A stretch of DNA of 64,000 nucleotides from Curvibacter lanceolatus ATCC 14669 (GTDB lineage Bacteria > Pseudomonadota > Gammaproteobacteria > Burkholderiales > Burkholderiaceae_C), in contig NZ_KB906254.1 in assembly GCF_000381265.1 (NCBI RefSeq), positions 186,001-250,000 of the forward strand, in the 5' to 3' direction. The position numbers and the translations under genes were made by a program. Each line of letters starts with the position of its first letter. Positions within the stretch are counted from its first letter, which is position 1. The notes under the pieces are model-generated. The model was not told the origin of the DNA and ran no database searches. It worked only from the letters and a program-made list of their open reading frames with translations. Positions 20,777 to 32,709 of this stretch are shown one piece after another.

Positions 20777-21941
20777 GTGCTTTTGTCTCAACAGGGAAAC
20801 TTCCCGCCCGCCATCCTGGCGCTCGCAGACGGCACGGTCTTTATTGGCAACTCGATCGGAGCCCCCGGCTCCACGGTCGGCGAAGTGGTGTTCAACACCG
20901 CCATCACCGGCTACCAGGAAATCCTCACCGACCCCAGCTATTGCCAGCAGATCGTGACGCTCACGTATCCGCACATCGGCAACTATGGCGTCAATGAGGA
21001 AGACGTCGAAGCTGAGAAAGTCCACGCCGCTGGCCTGATCATCAAAGACCTGCCTTTGCTGGCATCCAATTTCCGCATGTCCATGACGCTGTCGGCCTAT
21101 CTGCAGCGTGAAGGCACGGTGGCAATCGCCAACATCGACACCCGCAAGCTGACGCGTCTGCTGCGCAGCAAGGGGGCTCAGAATGGTGCGATCGTGGGTC
21201 TGGCAGCCGGTCAGGAAGTGACCCAGGCGCTGATCGATCAAGCGGTAGCTGCGGCTCAAGGGGCGCCGAGCATGGCGGGCCTGGATCTGGCTCGGGTGGT
21301 CACGGTTGCGGCAGCCTACGACTGGACCCAGACCGAGTGGAAGCTGGGCAGCGGCTACGGCGTGCAAGCCGAGCCGAAGTTCCATGTCGTGGCTTATGAC
21401 TTCGGCGTCAAGAAGAACATCCTGCGCATGTTGGCCGAACGCGGCTGCAAGGTCACGGTGGTGCCGGCACAGACGCCTGCGGCCGAAGTCCTCAAGCACC
21501 AGCCTGATGGCATCTTTCTCTCCAACGGCCCTGGCGACCCGGAGCCTTGCGACTACGCGATTGCTGCAGCCCGTGAGTTGATCGAAACCGGTATTCCGAC
21601 CTTCGGCATCTGCCTGGGGCATCAGATCATGGCCCTGGCCTCGGGTGCCAAGACCTTCAAGATGAAGTTCGGCCACCACGGTGCCAACCACCCGGTGAAA
21701 GACCTGGACACCGGCCGCGTCAGCATCACCAGCCAGAACCACGGTTTTGCCGTCGACGAAAAGACATTGCCGGCCAACCTGCGCGCTACGCACATCAGCC
21801 TGTTCGACAACACGCTGCAAGGTTTGACCCGCACCGACAAGCCGGCCTTCTGCTTCCAGGGTCACCCCGAAGCGTCGCCCGGTCCGCACGACATCTCGTA
21901 CCTCTTTGACCGCTTCACGGCACTGATGGAGCAACACAAAA

Positions 21942-21949
<8 letters not shown>
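20777..21949 (+). CDS. carA: Carbamoyl-phosphate synthase, small (glutaminase) subunit
   Basis: Releases ammonia from glutamine for carbamoyl phosphate synthesis (arginine and pyrimidines). 390 aa. The GTG at 20777 is chosen because GGAG stands at 20767-20770 and the protein then starts [19 protein letters not shown], as in relatives; the open frame runs 33 bases further. The class I glutaminase Cys is in [10 protein letters not shown] and its His/Glu pair in QGHPEAS. Its last 8 bases overlap carB. Confidence 0.97.
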
Positions 21950-25190
<3,241 letters not shown>

Positions 25191-25230
25191 GTCGCCGGCT
25201 TTAATCGCGGCATAATCCACCGCTGAAATG

Positions 25231-25266
25231 AAACCGCCGCGCGGCAACGTGCGGCGGTTTGCTTTT
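25231..25266 (+). terminator. Terminator after carAB
   Basis: Perfect 10-bp inverted repeat AAACCGCCGC (25231-25240) / GCGGCGGTTT (25251-25260), followed by GCTTTT. Confidence 0.75.
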
Positions 25267-25329
25267 GTGCCCTGCCAGCCTGCCGTGTCAGTGAGGCAGA
25301 CTTCGAAGAAAAAATGACGGAGTAACCCT

Positions 25330-25806
25330 ATGGCTACCATCCCCATCACCAAGCGTGGCGCTGAAAAGCTCAAGGAAGAGCTGCACCGCCTCAAGACTGT
25401 CGACCGTCCCTGGGTCATCAACGCCATCGCCGAGGCGCGTGCCCAAGGTGACTTGAGCGAAAACGCCGAGTACGAAGCTGCCAAAGACCGTCAGGGCTTC
25501 ATCGAAGGCCGGATTCAGGAAATCGAAGGCAAGCTGTCGGCTGCCCAGATCATCGATCCGTCGGCCCTGGATGCCGGCGGCCGTGTGGTGTTCGGCTCCA
25601 CGGTGGAGCTCGAAGACGAGGCCACCGGCGACGCCGTGAAGTACCAGATCGTCGGTGAGGACGAGGCCGATCTCAAGCAGGGCCTGATCAACGTCTCCAG
25701 CCCGATCGCGCGCGCCCTGATCGGCAAGGAAGAGGGCGATGTGGCCGAGGTGCAGGCACCAGGCGGCATCAAGCGCTACGAAGTGGTGGCGGTGCACTAC
25801 CTGTGA
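25330..25806 (+). CDS. greA: Transcription elongation factor GreA
   Basis: Rescues backtracked RNA polymerase by stimulating transcript cleavage. 158 aa. N-terminal coiled coil whose tip carries the acidic residues ([18 protein letters not shown], about 39-56), then the FKBP-like C-terminal domain ([18 protein letters not shown]). GGAG at 25319-25322 precedes the ATG. Lies next to carB, as in many proteobacteria. Confidence 0.97.
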   Translation: MATIPITKRGAEKLKEELHRLKTVDRPWVINAIAEARAQGDLSENAEYEAAKDRQGFIEGRIQEIEGKLSAAQIIDPSALDAGGRVVFGSTVELEDEATGDAVKYQIVGEDEADLKQGLINVSSPIARALIGKEEGDVAEVQAPGGIKRYEVVAVHYL

Positions 25807-26267
25807 CGAGCACCTGGCCTCAGCGACTCCGGGCACGTCTGCCGCTTCTGGTGGCGGGCCTGTGGTGGGGCAGCCTGAGTGCGGTCGGCTTCATGGTCGT
25901 GCCCTTGCTGTTTGCAAAATTGGGCACCCCTGCGGTGGCCGGCGGCATGGCGGCGCACCTGTTCTCTGCCCAGACCTGGGTGGGAACGCTCAGCGGTCTG
26001 CTGCTGCTGATGCTGTTGCGCCCGTCGGATGATGGGGGCGCTGAGGCGCCGGCGTGGCCGACGGCCTTGCTGGGCCTGGTGTTGGCCGCCATGCTGTGTG
26101 CCTTGATCTCCGAGTTCGGCGTGGCACCCCGCATCGTGGCCCGAGACAATCTCAAGCTGTGGCACTCAATGGGCAGTGGCCTGTACCTGCTGCAGTGGGT
26201 GCTGGTTGGGGTGCTGTTCTGGCGCCTCAGCGGGGGGCCGGGCGAGGCACGTGGGCAAACCACCTGA
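25803..26267 (+). CDS. DUF4149-type membrane protein
   Basis: 154 aa with four predicted membrane helices (about residues 13-35, 55-68, 80-103 and 125-143). It matches the small membrane proteins commonly found after greA in Burkholderiales (DUF4149 family), whose function is unknown. The GTG at 25803 overlaps the greA stop (GTGA), so it is probably translated with greA. The [13 protein letters not shown] segment is the most family-like part. Confidence 0.75.
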   Translation: MTSTWPQRLRARLPLLVAGLWWGSLSAVGFMVVPLLFAKLGTPAVAGGMAAHLFSAQTWVGTLSGLLLLMLLRPSDDGGAEAPAWPTALLGLVLAAMLCALISEFGVAPRIVARDNLKLWHSMGSGLYLLQWVLVGVLFWRLSGGPGEARGQTT

Positions 26268-26281
26268 ATGGGTGGTTTGCC
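26254..26281. terminator. Hairpin between convergent genes
   Basis: Perfect 11-bp stem GGCAAACCACC (26254-26264) / GGTGGTTTGCC (26271-26281) with a 6-base loop that contains part of the stop codon of the upstream gene. No T-run; likely serves both strands. Confidence 0.5.
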
Positions 26282-26309
26282 GAGCACGCACCGCGAGCAC
26301 GCACTGCGT

Positions 26310-27071
26310 TCACTCGTGCCAGTGATCGGCCACCCAGGTGGCGGGCTGGATGTGGCGAAAGCGTCGGTTGCGCCGGCCCGCCAAGGCGTCAGGCGGGTTG
26401 CATTCGCCGTGAAAGATCACCACGCGTGCCCCGGGGGGAACAAAGGGCGCCTTCCAGTAATTGCTGGGCCACGCGGGAATGCAGTGGTATTTGAAGCTGG
26501 GGCACCAATCGGCCGGCCAGTAGGCCAGCTTGCCCTGGCGATGCAGAAAGTCGGACAGATAGGCCTGTTCGTTGCGGAATTGCTGGCGGATCTGGTCGAA
26601 ATGGCCTCTGAAGTACGCCAACACGTCCGGGTGCGCGCCCAGCTCGAAGCGGTAGACCGAGGAGTTTCCGGTGATGCGCCACGGGCGCTTGTAGTCGTGG
26701 ATGATCAGGAACTCGCCAGGCTGGGTGAAAAACGCATCCAGCGAGCCCGTGACGACCACGTCCACATCGAGGAAGAGGGCGGTGCCCCGCAGGCCATGCA
26801 GGTCGGCGCTGAAGGTGGCCAACTTGGTCCAGCCGCGCTCCGGAATGCCGGCAGGCAGGTCAAGCGCAGGGATGGGCAGGCACTGGACCTCAGGTCGAAT
26901 GCCGGCCGCGTTGTCGGTCAGGCAGACAAATTTGAAGGGGCCGCTCAGATGGCGGCGCACCATGGCGTAAAGCCTGTTGACGTATTCGGGGCCGTATTTC
27001 GTGCCCCATTTCATGCAGATGACGTGGCGGTCACCTTTTGGGGTGACCACCGTGTCGGATACCGGGCTCAT
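26310..27071 (-). CDS. Putative glycosyltransferase, DxD type
   Basis: 253 aa. The LFLDVDVVV segment (about residues 98-106) holds a DxD motif in a Rossmann-like context, and HVICMKWGTKYG at the N-terminus with RGWTKLATF are typical of GT8-like bacterial transferases that handle nucleotide sugars. No membrane helix or signal peptide. No sugar or acceptor can be assigned. It ends 4 bases upstream of the yhbY stop region on the same strand, so it is immediately downstream gene-to-gene of nothing else: yhbY (27549-27076) is transcribed first and this gene follows, a probable operon. Confidence is moderate for the fold and low for function. Confidence 0.65.
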   Translation of the reverse strand: MSPVSDTVVTPKGDRHVICMKWGTKYGPEYVNRLYAMVRRHLSGPFKFVCLTDNAAGIRPEVQCLPIPALDLPAGIPERGWTKLATFSADLHGLRGTALFLDVDVVVTGSLDAFFTQPGEFLIIHDYKRPWRITGNSSVYRFELGAHPDVLAYFRGHFDQIRQQFRNEQAYLSDFLHRQGKLAYWPADWCPSFKYHCIPAWPSNYWKAPFVPPGARVVIFHGECNPPDALAGRRNRRFRHIQPATWVADHWHE

Positions 27072-27075
27072 GCGC

Positions 27076-27549
27076 TCAGTCGGACTGGCGTTTCTTGACC
27101 GACGTCTGCTTGGGCTTGGCGCGCTTGACGATGCCCCCCGCTGTCAGACGCTGGTTGCCGAGCACGCGAAGCGTCTTGACCTCAGGCTTGTGGCCGGCGC
27201 GCTTGCTGTATTTCAGCACCTTGACGTCGCGTGGGCCGGGCATGCGGTCCTCGTCTTCGGGGCGTTGCTTTTCGGCTTGCGGGCGCCACAGCACCAGCAG
27301 CTTGCCGATGTGTTGCACCGGTGCAGCACCGAGGTCAGTGGCCAGGGTCTGGTAGATCTGTTCGCGGTTGGCTCGGTCGTCCGAGAACACCCGGACCTTG
27401 ATCAGGCCATGGGCATTCAGGGCGGCGTCCACTTCTTTTTGGACGGCAGGGGTGAGACCATCGCTCCCGATGAGCACGACGGGATCGAGGTGGTGGGCGT
27501 TGGCCCGTTGTTCCCGGCGCTCGGCGGGTGTAAGTTGAATTTGGGGCAT
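27076..27549 (-). CDS. yhbY: YhbY/CRS1 RNA-binding protein
   Basis: Small KH-like RNA-binding protein associated with pre-50S particles. 157 aa from the ATG at 27549 ([28 protein letters not shown]). The CRM core ([28 protein letters not shown]) is followed by a basic tail of about 60 residues ([18 protein letters not shown]), longer than the bare E. coli form of about 97 aa. Divergent from rlmE, a frequent pairing. A GATAAT sequence on this strand (27561-27556) ends only 6 bases before the ATG and no Shine-Dalgarno is visible, so a leaderless message is possible. Confidence 0.9.
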   Translation of the reverse strand: MPQIQLTPAERREQRANAHHLDPVVLIGSDGLTPAVQKEVDAALNAHGLIKVRVFSDDRANREQIYQTLATDLGAAPVQHIGKLLVLWRPQAEKQRPEDEDRMPGPRDVKVLKYSKRAGHKPEVKTLRVLGNQRLTAGGIVKRAKPKQTSVKKRQSD

Positions 27550-27619
27550 GGCCGTATTATCGGGCTTGGCCGCCCCTAGAACCAGGGTGACCTGGCGGCC
27601 ATGCCGCCGGCAAGGAAAC

Positions 27620-28288
27620 ATGAAGATCAAAACGAAGAGCAAAAAGGTCAACAAGGCATGGTTGAACGACCACGTCAACGACCCCTATGTGAAGCAGGCC
27701 GCACGTGACGGCTACCGGGCCCGCGCGGCCTACAAGCTCAAGGAAATCGATGAAACACTGGGCTTGATCAAGCCCGGACACCTGGTGGTGGACCTCGGCT
27801 CCACCCCGGGGGCCTGGAGCCAGTACGTGCGGCGCAAGCTGTCACCGGCCGGGGCCGCGGTGGGCGAGCTCAATGGCGCCATCATTGCGCTCGATCTGCT
27901 GCCCATGGAGCCGATCGAAGGGGTGATCTTCATCCAGGGCGACTTCCGCGAGGCCGAGGTGCTGGCTCAGCTCGAATCTGTGGTGCAGGGCCGGCCCATT
28001 GATGTGGTGGTGTCCGACATGGCGCCCAACCTGTCGGGGGTCGAGAACGTCGACGCCGCCCGCATTGCCCACTTGGTCGAGCTGGCGATTGATTTCGCGC
28101 AGAATCACCTCAAGCCTGAAGGCGCCCTGGTCACCAAGGTGTTCCACGGCAGTGGCTACACGCAGCTGGTGCAGTTGTTCAAGGACACCTTCAAGGTGGT
28201 CAAGCCGCTCAAACCCAAGTCCTCGCGCGACAAATCGTCCGAGACCTTCCTGATCGGCATGGGGCTCAAGAAACCGGTCAAAGCGTGA
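27620..28288 (+). CDS. rlmE: 23S rRNA (U2552-2'-O)-methyltransferase
   Basis: RrmJ/FtsJ heat-shock methyltransferase acting on the 50S A-loop. 222 aa from the ATG at 27620 (AAGGAA at 27612-27617). [12 protein letters not shown] is the SAM-binding motif, and the K-D-K-E set is represented by RAAYKL, SDMAPN, VTKVFHG and SSETF. In E. coli this gene is co-transcribed with ftsH; here ftsH has its own promoter in the 145-base gap. Confidence 0.96.
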   Translation: MKIKTKSKKVNKAWLNDHVNDPYVKQAARDGYRARAAYKLKEIDETLGLIKPGHLVVDLGSTPGAWSQYVRRKLSPAGAAVGELNGAIIALDLLPMEPIEGVIFIQGDFREAEVLAQLESVVQGRPIDVVVSDMAPNLSGVENVDAARIAHLVELAIDFAQNHLKPEGALVTKVFHGSGYTQLVQLFKDTFKVVKPLKPKSSRDKSSETFLIGMGLKKPVKA

Positions 28289-28372
28289 GTCAGATCAAGA
28301 AAATCAGGTCTTCTTGCGTCAAAACCCTTGTTTGCCCTATGGCTGCAATCGAGAAATCAGATCCCCTGCGGA

Positions 28373-28400
28373 CTTGAAAGGCCTAAAATGGGCCCCACGT
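28373..28400 (+). promoter_or_regulatory. Sigma-32 (RpoH) type promoter of ftsH
   Basis: CTTGAAA at 28373-28379 and CCCCACGT at 28393-28400, spaced by 13 bp, match the heat-shock consensus CTTGAAA / CCCCATnT with one mismatch. It ends 33 bases before the ftsH start. The rest of the 28289-28433 gap shows nothing else. Confidence 0.7.
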
Positions 28401-28433
28401 TTCCCTCGTTGACTTACGCTTCTGGAGCCCCGC

Positions 28434-30359
28434 TTGAATAATCAGTGGTTTTCGAAAATTGCCGTCTGGCTCGTGATTGCCATGGTGCTGTTCACTGTTT
28501 TCAAGCAGTTCGACTCGCGTGGTGGTTCGGGTGCGGGCTACGTCGGGTACTCCGATTTCCTCGAAGAAGTGCGTGGCAACCGCATCAAGAGCGCCACCAT
28601 CCAGGAAGGCCAGGGCGGTACCGAGATCGTGGCCGTCACCACCGATGACCGCAAATTGCGCACCACCGCCACCTACCTCGACCGTGGGCTGGTGGGTGAC
28701 CTCATCAACAACAACGTCAAGTTCGATGTCAAGCCGCGCGAAGAAGGCTCCTTGCTCATGACCTTGCTGGTCAGCTGGGGCCCGATGCTGCTGCTGATCG
28801 GCGTGTGGGTGTACTTCATGCGCCAGATGCAGGGCGGCGGCAAGGGCGGCGCTTTCAGCTTCGGCAAGAGCAAGGCGCGCATGCTCGACGAGAACAACAA
28901 CCAGGTCACCTTCGCCGATGTGGCTGGTTGCGACGAAGCCAAGGAAGAAGTCAAGGAAGTCGTCGACTTCCTGAAAGACCCGCAGAAGTTCCAGAAGCTG
29001 GGCGGTCGCATCCCGCGCGGTCTGCTGCTGGTGGGCCCTCCGGGTACCGGCAAGACCTTGCTGGCCAAGTCGATTGCCGGCGAGGCCAAGGTGCCTTTCT
29101 TCAGCATTTCGGGTTCTGACTTCGTGGAAATGTTCGTCGGCGTGGGTGCGGCCCGCGTGCGCGACATGTTCGAGAACGCCAAGAAGAATGCCCCCTGCAT
29201 CATCTTCATCGATGAAATCGACGCCGTCGGCCGCCAGCGTGGCGCCGGCCTGGGCGGTGGCAACGACGAGCGCGAACAGACCCTGAACCAGATGCTGGTC
29301 GAGATGGATGGCTTTGAGACCAACCTCGGCGTGATCGTGGTCGCGGCCACCAACCGCCCGGACATCCTGGACGCCGCCTTGCTGCGCCCGGGGCGTTTCG
29401 ACCGTCAGGTCTACGTCACCCTGCCCGACATCCGTGGCCGTGAACAGATCCTCAACGTGCACATGCGCAAGGTGCCCATCGGCCAGGACGTGAACCCGGG
29501 CATCATCGCCCGTGGCACCCCCGGCATGAGCGGTGCCGACCTGGCCAACCTGTGCAACGAAGCCGCCCTGATGGCTGCCCGCCGCAATGCCCGCACCGTC
29601 GAGATGCAGGACTTTGAAAAGGCCAAGGACAAGATCCTCATGGGCCCCGAGCGCAAGAGCATGGTCATGCCCGAGGAAGAGCGCCGCAACACGGCTTACC
29701 ACGAGTCGGGCCACGCCCTGATCGGCAAGCTGCTGCCCAAGTGCGATCCGGTGCACAAGGTCACCATCATCCCGCGTGGCCGTGCCCTCGGTGTGACCAT
29801 GAGCCTGCCGGCGCAAGATCGCTACAGCTACGACCGTGACTACATGCTGAACCAGATCAGCATGCTGTTCGGTGGCCGCATTGCGGAAGAGGTGTTCATG
29901 AACCAGATGACCACCGGCGCTTCGAACGACTTCGAGCGTGCCACGCAGATCGCCCGCGACATGGTGATGCGCTACGGCATGACCGAATCGCTGGGCCCCA
30001 TGGTCTATGCCGAGAACGAAGGCGAAGTGTTCCTGGGCCGCTCGGTGACCAAGACCACCAACATGAGCGAGCAGACCATGCAGAAGGTCGACTCCGAGGT
30101 GCGTCGCATCATCGACCAGCAGTACGCCCTGGCGCGCAGCCTGATCGAAGAGCACAGCGACAAGATGCACGCCATGGCCAAGGCCTTGCTCGAGTGGGAA
30201 ACCATCGACGGTGAGCAACTCGATGACATCATGGCCGGCAAGGCCCCCCGTCCTCCCAAGGACTGGACGCCCCGCACCCCTTCGGGTGGTGACGGCGGTG
30301 GCGGTGGCACCCCCGCTGTGAACACCGAGGCGGCCCCGGCTGCCCCCACTGCGGCCTGA
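28434..30359 (+). CDS. ftsH: ATP-dependent zinc metalloprotease FtsH
   Basis: Membrane AAA+ protease that degrades LpxC, sigma-32 and damaged membrane proteins. 641 aa. Two membrane helices (about 8-23 and 108-128) flank a periplasmic domain. Walker A GPPGTGKT is at 201-208, Walker B IIFIDE at 256-261, the second region of homology around 307-322, and the zinc motif HESGH at 423-427. The start is TTG at 28434, with GGAG at 28424-28427; this gives the usual MNNQWFSK. The Gly/Pro/Ala-rich tail is not conserved. Its LpxC target links it to the lipid A genes of this window. Confidence 0.98.
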   Translation: MNNQWFSKIAVWLVIAMVLFTVFKQFDSRGGSGAGYVGYSDFLEEVRGNRIKSATIQEGQGGTEIVAVTTDDRKLRTTATYLDRGLVGDLINNNVKFDVKPREEGSLLMTLLVSWGPMLLLIGVWVYFMRQMQGGGKGGAFSFGKSKARMLDENNNQVTFADVAGCDEAKEEVKEVVDFLKDPQKFQKLGGRIPRGLLLVGPPGTGKTLLAKSIAGEAKVPFFSISGSDFVEMFVGVGAARVRDMFENAKKNAPCIIFIDEIDAVGRQRGAGLGGGNDEREQTLNQMLVEMDGFETNLGVIVVAATNRPDILDAALLRPGRFDRQVYVTLPDIRGREQILNVHMRKVPIGQDVNPGIIARGTPGMSGADLANLCNEAALMAARRNARTVEMQDFEKAKDKILMGPERKSMVMPEEERRNTAYHESGHALIGKLLPKCDPVHKVTIIPRGRALGVTMSLPAQDRYSYDRDYMLNQISMLFGGRIAEEVFMNQMTTGASNDFERATQIARDMVMRYGMTESLGPMVYAENEGEVFLGRSVTKTTNMSEQTMQKVDSEVRRIIDQQYALARSLIEEHSDKMHAMAKALLEWETIDGEQLDDIMAGKAPRPPKDWTPRTPSGGDGGGGGTPAVNTEAAPAAPTAA

Positions 30360-30403
30360 ATCTCGGGCGCTGACTTTCCTTGACGCCCTGAGCGTTTCTT
30401 CCC

Positions 30404-30427
30404 AACGGGGCCTTGACCGGCCCCGTT
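30404..30427 (+). terminator. Hairpin between ftsH and folP
   Basis: Perfect 9-bp stem AACGGGGCC / GGCCCCGTT with a 6-base loop, followed only by a T-poor stretch (GCCTATTTC). Probably a weak terminator. Confidence 0.5.
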
Positions 30428-30452
30428 GCCTATTTCGGATCGGCTTTTCTGG

Positions 30453-31307
30453 ATGTTTTGGCAGACTTCGCGTTTTCGGATCGACCTGAGTCGTCCCCAG
30501 GTGATGGGCATCGTCAACGTTACCCCTGACTCCTTCTCCGACGGCGGGCATCACGCCACCGCGGTTCAGGCCTTGCGCCACGCCGAGCAACTGCTGGCCC
30601 AAGGGGCTGACCTGTTGGACATCGGTGGCGAGTCCACGCGCCCAGGCAGCCCCGCGGTGTTGCTGGAGGATGAGTTGGCCCGTGTGCTGCCGGTGGTGCG
30701 CGAGGCCGTGCACCTGGGGGTGCCGGTTTCGGTGGATACCTACAAGCCCGAAGTGATGCAGGCCGTGCTGGACCTGGGGGCCGATGTCATCAACGACATC
30801 TGGTCCTTGCGCCAGCCCGGTGCGCGTGAGGTCGTGGCCCGCCATCCCAGCTGTGGCGTCTGCCTGATGCACATGCACCGCGACCCCCAGACCATGCAGG
30901 TGCAACCCCTGGAAGGCGATGTGATCCCCGCGGTGAACGCTTTTTTGCGGCAGGAGCTGGATCGCCTGCTCGCCCTGGGCGTGGCCCCAGAACGGGTGGT
31001 GCTCGATGCCGGGGTCGGCTTTGGCAAGACCGTGGAGCAGAATTTTGCCTTGCTGGCGCGGCAAAGCGAGCTGGCCTTGCTGGGTCTGCCCTGGCTGGCC
31101 GGCTGGTCGCGCAAGTCGTCGCTGGGGGCTGTGACGCAATTGCCGGTGGAGCAGCGCCTGGTGCCCAGCACCACCGCGGCCGTGCTGGCCGTGGACCGGG
31201 GCGCCCGGGTGGTGCGGGTGCACGATGTGCAGGAGACCCGGGCTGCCTTGCAGGTGTGGCAAGCGGTGCGCGACGCCGAAAAACCCCGCATTCAACAAAA
31301 GGCCTGA
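30453..31307 (+). CDS. folP: Dihydropteroate synthase
   Basis: Joins p-aminobenzoate with the pterin pyrophosphate; the sulfonamide target. 284 aa from the ATG at 30453. [14 protein letters not shown] (about 19-32) and [11 protein letters not shown] (about 57-67) are the pterin- and pABA-binding signatures; the lysine loop is [16 protein letters not shown] at 30426 in the same frame is rejected because it lies inside the preceding hairpin. Confidence 0.96.
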   Translation: MFWQTSRFRIDLSRPQVMGIVNVTPDSFSDGGHHATAVQALRHAEQLLAQGADLLDIGGESTRPGSPAVLLEDELARVLPVVREAVHLGVPVSVDTYKPEVMQAVLDLGADVINDIWSLRQPGAREVVARHPSCGVCLMHMHRDPQTMQVQPLEGDVIPAVNAFLRQELDRLLALGVAPERVVLDAGVGFGKTVEQNFALLARQSELALLGLPWLAGWSRKSSLGAVTQLPVEQRLVPSTTAAVLAVDRGARVVRVHDVQETRAALQVWQAVRDAEKPRIQQKA

Positions 31308-31335
31308 AATTCATCAGGCGAGACAAGGGATTGAC

Positions 31336-32670
31336 ATGACACGACAGTATTTCGGCACCGATGGCATCCGGGGCACGGTGGGGCAGGCCCCCATCACCCC
31401 TGATTTTGTGCTGCGCCTGGCCCATGCCGTGGGCCGGGTGTTGCGCCAGACCGAGAGCCGCCCGACCGTGCTGATCGGCAAGGACACCCGCATCTCGGGC
31501 TACATGCTTGAAAGCGCACTCGAGTCGGGCTTCAATTCGGCTGGCGTCGACGTGGTGTTGCTGGGCCCCTTGCCCACGCCCGGCGTGGCGTACCTGACCC
31601 GCGCCCAGCGCGCCAGCCTGGGCGTGGTCATCAGCGCCAGCCACAACCCCTTTCAGGACAACGGCATCAAGTTCTTCAGTGCCCAGGGCGCCAAGCTGCC
31701 CGATGCCTGGGAGCTGGACGTGGAAGCCGCCTTGCAAGAGGCCCCCGTCTGGGTGGACTCGGCCTCGCTGGGCAAGACCCGGCGCCTGGAGGATGCGGCC
31801 GGCCGTTACATCGAGTTCTGCAAAAGCACGTTTCCCAACGAACTCACGCTCAAGGGCCTGCGCATCGTGGTGGATGCCGCCCATGGCGCGGCCTATCACA
31901 TTGCCCCCAAGGTGTTCCACGAGTTGGGCGCCGAGGTGATTGCGCTGGGGTGCACACCCGATGGTCTGAACATCAACCATGAAGTGGGTGCCACCCACCC
32001 GGACGCCCTGGTGCGATCTGTTCGGGCCAACCAGGCCGACCTGGGCGTGGCCCTGGATGGGGATGCCGACCGCCTGCAGATGGTGGACGCGACCGGCCGC
32101 CTCTACAACGGCGATGAGCTGCTGTACCTGTTCGCCATGGACCGGCTTGAACGCGGCCTGCCGGTGCCGGGTGTGGTCGGGACCTTGATGACCAACATGG
32201 CGGTCGAGTTGGCGCTGCGCGAGCGTGGCGTTGATTTTGTGCGCGCCAAGGTGGGCGACCGCTATGTGCTTGAACAGCTGGAACAAAAAGGCTGGACGCT
32301 GGGCGGCGAAGGCTCTGGGCACCTGCTGGCCCTGGACCGCCACACCACGGGCGATGGCCTGATCAGCGCCTTGCAGGTGCTGCAGGCTTGTGTGCGCGGC
32401 GGCCGAACTCTGGCGCAGTGGTTGGCACCCGTCACCTTGTTCCCTCAGACCCTGGTCAACGTCCGCCTGCGGCCCGATCAGACCTGGCAGGACAACGAGC
32501 TGCTCAAGCAGGCCATCGCCCAGGCTGAGGCCACCTTGGCCGGGCAAGGGCGGGTGCTGATCCGCCCCAGTGGCACAGAACCGCTGTTGCGCGTGATGGT
32601 GGAGGCCCGTGATGCCGGCCTGGCCAGTTCCTTGGCCCATCAGATGGCCGACGCGGCGCGGGCTGGCTGA
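31336..32670 (+). CDS. glmM: Phosphoglucosamine mutase
   Basis: Converts glucosamine-6-P to glucosamine-1-P for UDP-GlcNAc, feeding peptidoglycan and lipid A. 444 aa from the ATG at 31336 ([13 protein letters not shown]). The phosphoserine is Ser102 in ISASHNPF; the metal loop is DGDADR, and [14 protein letters not shown] binds phosphate. Follows folP closely, a widespread pairing. A 14-bp palindrome (AGGGGCCGGCCCCT, 32675-32688) separates it from the convergent next gene. Confidence 0.98.
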   Translation: MTRQYFGTDGIRGTVGQAPITPDFVLRLAHAVGRVLRQTESRPTVLIGKDTRISGYMLESALESGFNSAGVDVVLLGPLPTPGVAYLTRAQRASLGVVISASHNPFQDNGIKFFSAQGAKLPDAWELDVEAALQEAPVWVDSASLGKTRRLEDAAGRYIEFCKSTFPNELTLKGLRIVVDAAHGAAYHIAPKVFHELGAEVIALGCTPDGLNINHEVGATHPDALVRSVRANQADLGVALDGDADRLQMVDATGRLYNGDELLYLFAMDRLERGLPVPGVVGTLMTNMAVELALRERGVDFVRAKVGDRYVLEQLEQKGWTLGGEGSGHLLALDRHTTGDGLISALQVLQACVRGGRTLAQWLAPVTLFPQTLVNVRLRPDQTWQDNELLKQAIAQAEATLAGQGRVLIRPSGTEPLLRVMVEARDAGLASSLAHQMADAARAG

Positions 32671-32709
32671 GTCAAGGGGCCGGCCCCTCTTCCCCATCCT
32701 GGCCTGTGT

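Noticed and set aside
25211-25216. CATAAT as -10 for greA
   Set aside because: It lies upstream of the carAB terminator and has no matching -35.
30426-30452. TTG start for folP
   Set aside because: Lies in the stem of the hairpin after ftsH; the ATG at 30453 gives the usual N-terminus.
28383-31298. Open frame of 971 codons on the minus strand, opposite ftsH and folP
   Set aside because: Both plus-strand genes have full motif sets; the antisense translation has no recognisable domain.
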